Shown: piece by piece, positions 60,812 through 64,000 of the stretch | How positions within the stretch are numbered: position 1 is the stretch's first letter | Layout of the letters: the number at the start of each line of letters is the position of its first letter | Origin: Juglans regia | Lineage: Eukaryota; Streptophyta; Magnoliopsida; Fagales; Juglandaceae | Assembly: GCF_001411555.2 (NCBI RefSeq) | Contig: NC_049911.1 | Span: forward strand, 34,733,340-34,797,339 | Direction of reading: 5' to 3' | Length of the DNA stretch: 64,000 bases | Translations under genes and position numbers: made by a program | The notes under the pieces: generated by a model | Database searches by the model: none | Seen by the model: only the letters and a program-made list of their open reading frames with translations | What the model was told of the DNA's origin: nothing

Positions 60812-63336
60812 CTAGTTAGAGATTTATGCTTAGAGCACGCACGTACACACTTTTTATTCCTAATTTTCTCCTCAAATTCATGATTCTTTATTTCCAAATC
60901 AAAGATAACATTTTTTGTGTAGATCATGATCATGAGTGATTCATCAACTAGCTAGTACAAAATCCCTGAGGGCGAGCTAGCCATTTAAATATAGATTAAT
61001 CAGGGGGTCCAAACACAAATAGAGATAAAAGAGTCCACAATCCACTACCGTGTTTCCTTCTCATATAAGTACGTAGATCTATATATTAATTTCCACCGAC
61101 ACAAACTTGGGGGGGTTAGCTAGGGAGCATTTGTGGTATGCTTTAATAGCAAGTTGGGATATTGCGTGTGTGGTCGTTGATCTCTTCCGGCCTCATCATG
61201 TATTCCTTATCTCAAGGTACTGCTGGAATAACTTTTTGGAGTAAGAATAAGATCAGTTAAGAATTTAAGAACCTTTGTCTTTCAAATTTTCTTCATCATG
61301 TTTTCATATTCCAAGCTGCCAACAATAATATCGCATGTAAGACATTGACTGGATTTTTGCTTTAAAGTACTGTGAAATGGACGGAATAACATTGGAAAAC
61401 ATGATCTAGCAGTACTTTGCAATAGAGAGCGAGGGAGCAGCAGCGCCACTGCGGCATTTTTTTGTTCTTTTATCTGTTGTTTTCCCCATTAGGTAATCAA
61501 TCGTGTTACTGTTTGATAAAACTGCAAAAAAAAAATTTCTTTTGAAAGGGAGTAGCTAGCTAGCATGCATGCATGCATCTTTCTCGATCTGTTGCGTCAC
61601 ACGGTGCTCATGCTTTGTTATATATTGATCATCATGATGCTAGCTGTCTCTCTCTGATATATATCTCCTTTTCATGTCATGCGTTTCATGAGAGTATACA
61701 CTGACATTGGAGATTGCCAATTGCTATTAAACCGCTACATGATGATCCAACTTGTATTTTGATCTTTCAAAACCCGGCCACACCCCCTCCGGGCTGGCCA
61801 GAAAAAAGGATTAAAAAAAAAAATGAATTTAATTCGCAGAAAGAAAACAGCATACTATTATTACTATATACACATGAACTGAAGATATATAGTACTGTAG
61901 ATCAGAATAAGCACTTAAACATTGATCTATGAATAGAGTATTATTTGGCTCATTTCCTAGGACGACTAATCTGAATTGATTCTTGTTTTAATTATTTAAT
62001 TATTTATTGGGTAAAAACGAATGATCATGAATTAATCCAAGAGGTTTGGCTCACACTAATTGGTTAGGACTAAAAATATCTGCATTATCTCCGTTTTTAT
62101 TTTTTTTAGTGCTCAGCAAATCAATACATGTGTGTGTGATTATTAGAAAAAGAGTTAAATAAGCAGTATGCAGTACCTGTACATGCAACAGGAGGCTGGA
62201 GCTATAGTACTAAAAAATAATTCCTCTATGATCACTTTCAATATAAATGCAATATCCCACAAACAACGTGCTCAATCGGCATATCTAGAGAATCCTTTTT
62301 TCTGTAGGTGAGAGAGAGAGAGAGAGAGAGAGAGAGGTCCATTAAAACATTTCTGCAGCTCGGGCAAATGATTAACATGAAATTTAGGTCATTCTGGATC
62401 GCTTGGGCAGTTCAATATAATATATCACATGTGTTCAGAGAAGGCAGATCTGAAAATAATTGAGAATTCCCATGCATGCATGGAGACCAATGGACACACA
62501 TGACAAAGAGATCTAACGTGCCTGCATGCATATTAATTTTGAGCTATTTTAATATTCTTTAAAACAGCATTATTGCAAGTTGAACACATGCCTCCTGTAT
62601 ACATATTTTGGCCTTATTTTAATCTTCCTGCGCGCAGCATTATCATGGGGTTGTCCACGACTTCTTTTTATAACTATTGGCGTAAAAAACAACTGAGAGA
62701 GAGAGAAAGAGAGATCATTGTACGGATATGAGAAATAATAGTTACAGTTTTAGGTATGTAAAAGATGTATAATCATTTTAAAAAAAATAAATAAATATGA
62801 AACGACTCATATGAAAAAATTAATATATATATAAATTTTTTAATAGTAAATCTTACTCTTTTTAAAAATAATTATATAATATTTATATATTCTACGATTA
62901 TATATAGCATTACTCTCTACGAATATTATTGGCTCTCGAATATAATTTGAGAGGCAAAGAGTAGTACTCGTAGAAGTAGCCTTAAATAAAAATAATAGTA
63001 ATTAAATAGTAGGAACTCTTGCATGTATTCATACACGTCCTAATTACACTATTCATTGTAGCTAGCTAGCAATATTAATATTATCGTATCAATAGATAGA
63101 CTACGTACGTACGAGATGACACTATATCCTAGTTCGTTTACTTGCATGTAAGGCAAAACACAAGAAACAAATGGATAAAATCTAAATTAAATTTCTGATA
63201 AGTCCACGTGGAGCTCTGATAAATACTTAGCATATTATATATCGGTTCAGGGTTCGAAACTTCCCATGCACGGTAATTGTTTTTTGGTATCACCTTGAAT
63301 TCGATCTGTTCATAATTATCTTTACATGTGGATATA

Positions 63337-64000
63337 CACTACAACAAATTTACTTTTTAGTGATGAAAATTTTCGTCTCAAAAAGTCTATTTCAAAATAT
63401 TTTTTAGAACAAAATTTATCATTTCCATTCAAAAATACTATTCGAATGAATTTTCTTTTTTGGACGAAAAAAATTTCATCCCTAATAGTCTTTTGAATGT
63501 AAAAAATACCATTGGAATATATTTTATTTGAGACGAAAAGAAAATCTCATCCCTAATAGTTGTAACATAATAGATTTTTATTTTGGAAAACTAGTGACAA
63601 ATAGTCATTTGTAACTATTAAAACCGTCGCAAATAATTATTTGCAACCAAAAATTGGTCATAAAAACTATTTTTTGGCAAAATTATCTAGCAGGAACTGA
63701 GGTTTGTGACCAAAAGTGTCGATTGTACTGAATTGATCTCCCAACAAATACTTTTATCTGAAATTATAAAAATATATAACCATTTCTTGTCTTCACCTAA
63801 TAGCAAATAGTCATATAAAATCAGGAAAATTAATATAAAAGTTGCAAAAAAATCTTTAGTATAAAGTCCCCTCGAAATCTTAACCATTACAAATTAATTG
63901 ACAATATATAATACACAACCTATTACATAGCCTTGAACATGTAGAAAATACAAAATAATGAAACGGGCCAAGTTGAAACTTTAGTACTTTTGTTTTTCTC
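63337..64000. mobile_element. CACTA (En/Spm-type) element terminus, partial
   Basis: CACTACAACAAAT at 63337 matches the terminal motif of plant CACTA transposons. Subterminal short repeats follow: GACGAAAA/TTTCGTC forms (~63375, 63459, 63532), TCATCCCTAATAG twice (~63478 and 63548) and GTGACAAATAGTCATTTG. No matching TTTGTTGTAGTG right end is seen before 64000, so the element probably runs off the window. Confidence 0.6.

Larger units (their letters stand above)
58858..64000. other. Right-hand region without a recognised gene
   Basis: 58858 to ~59130 may be the transporter 3' UTR. Beyond it the sequence is AT-rich with two MITEs (59627-60047), an AT run at 60784-60811, GA runs at 62309-62334 and 62694-62712, and CATG/GCTAGC-rich patches near 61555-61577. 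Short frames at 60100-60624, 61714-61932 and 63687-63887 show no domain and look like chance. Confidence 0.6.

Noticed and set aside
1..64000. tRNA, rRNA, CRISPR arrays or bacterial operons
   Set aside because: None seen; tRNA-like boxes occur only in the SINE-like repeats, and the window is plant nuclear DNA.

Overview
This is eukaryotic nuclear DNA from a flowering plant, most likely a woody eudicot. I infer this from GT..AG spliced genes with long AT-rich introns, plant-specific protein families (USP-kinase, UBP1, organellar type IA topoisomerase), and a dense load of plant LINE, SINE and MITE sequence. The species cannot be named from the sequence alone.

Layout. Positions 28-1795 (+) hold the last exons of a probable RNase H2 subunit B gene that enters from the left edge. 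Positions 3784-8035 (+) hold a complete 10-exon USP-domain protein kinase of 809 aa with no U-box. Positions 9273-17576 (-) hold a complete 12-exon UBP1-type, three-RRM RNA-binding protein of 415 aa. Positions 19654-43421 (-) hold a complete 22-exon bacterial-type DNA topoisomerase I of 1177 aa, probably plastid or mitochondrial. Positions 44740-49019 (+) hold a CHERP-like SURP/CID splicing factor of 675 aa, transcribed divergently from the topoisomerase. Positions 52925-58857 (+) hold a nucleotide-sugar transporter (UGNT1-like) whose first exon I could not fix. From 58858 to the right end I see no gene, only MITEs, simple repeats and one CACTA-type transposon end at 63337. The exon junctions of the complete genes were followed codon by codon, and phases and lengths close exactly.

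Mobile DNA dominates the introns. A nearly intact 5.3 kb LINE (33481-38824, minus) lies in topoisomerase intron 5, flanked by a 14-bp target-site duplication with one mismatch; it carries one nonsense codon and one frameshift. A 2.2 kb 5'-truncated relative lies in the transporter intron, and smaller LINE pieces lie at 23.7, 26.0, 39.0 and 42.5 kb. The most striking pattern is a series of very short insertions, about 14 to 75 bp, at 601, 11305, 12394, 20613, 30801, 31933, 45778, 45856, 55967 and elsewhere. Each carries only the last bases of the LINE 3' end plus the A-tail, and most are flanked by direct repeats of 10-20 bp, usually perfect. They look like extreme 5'-truncated target-primed retrotransposition events.

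The genes do not form a pathway. They are ordinary neighbours with roles in genome maintenance (RNase H2, topoisomerase), RNA processing (UBP1, CHERP-like), signalling (kinase) and Golgi/ER sugar transport.
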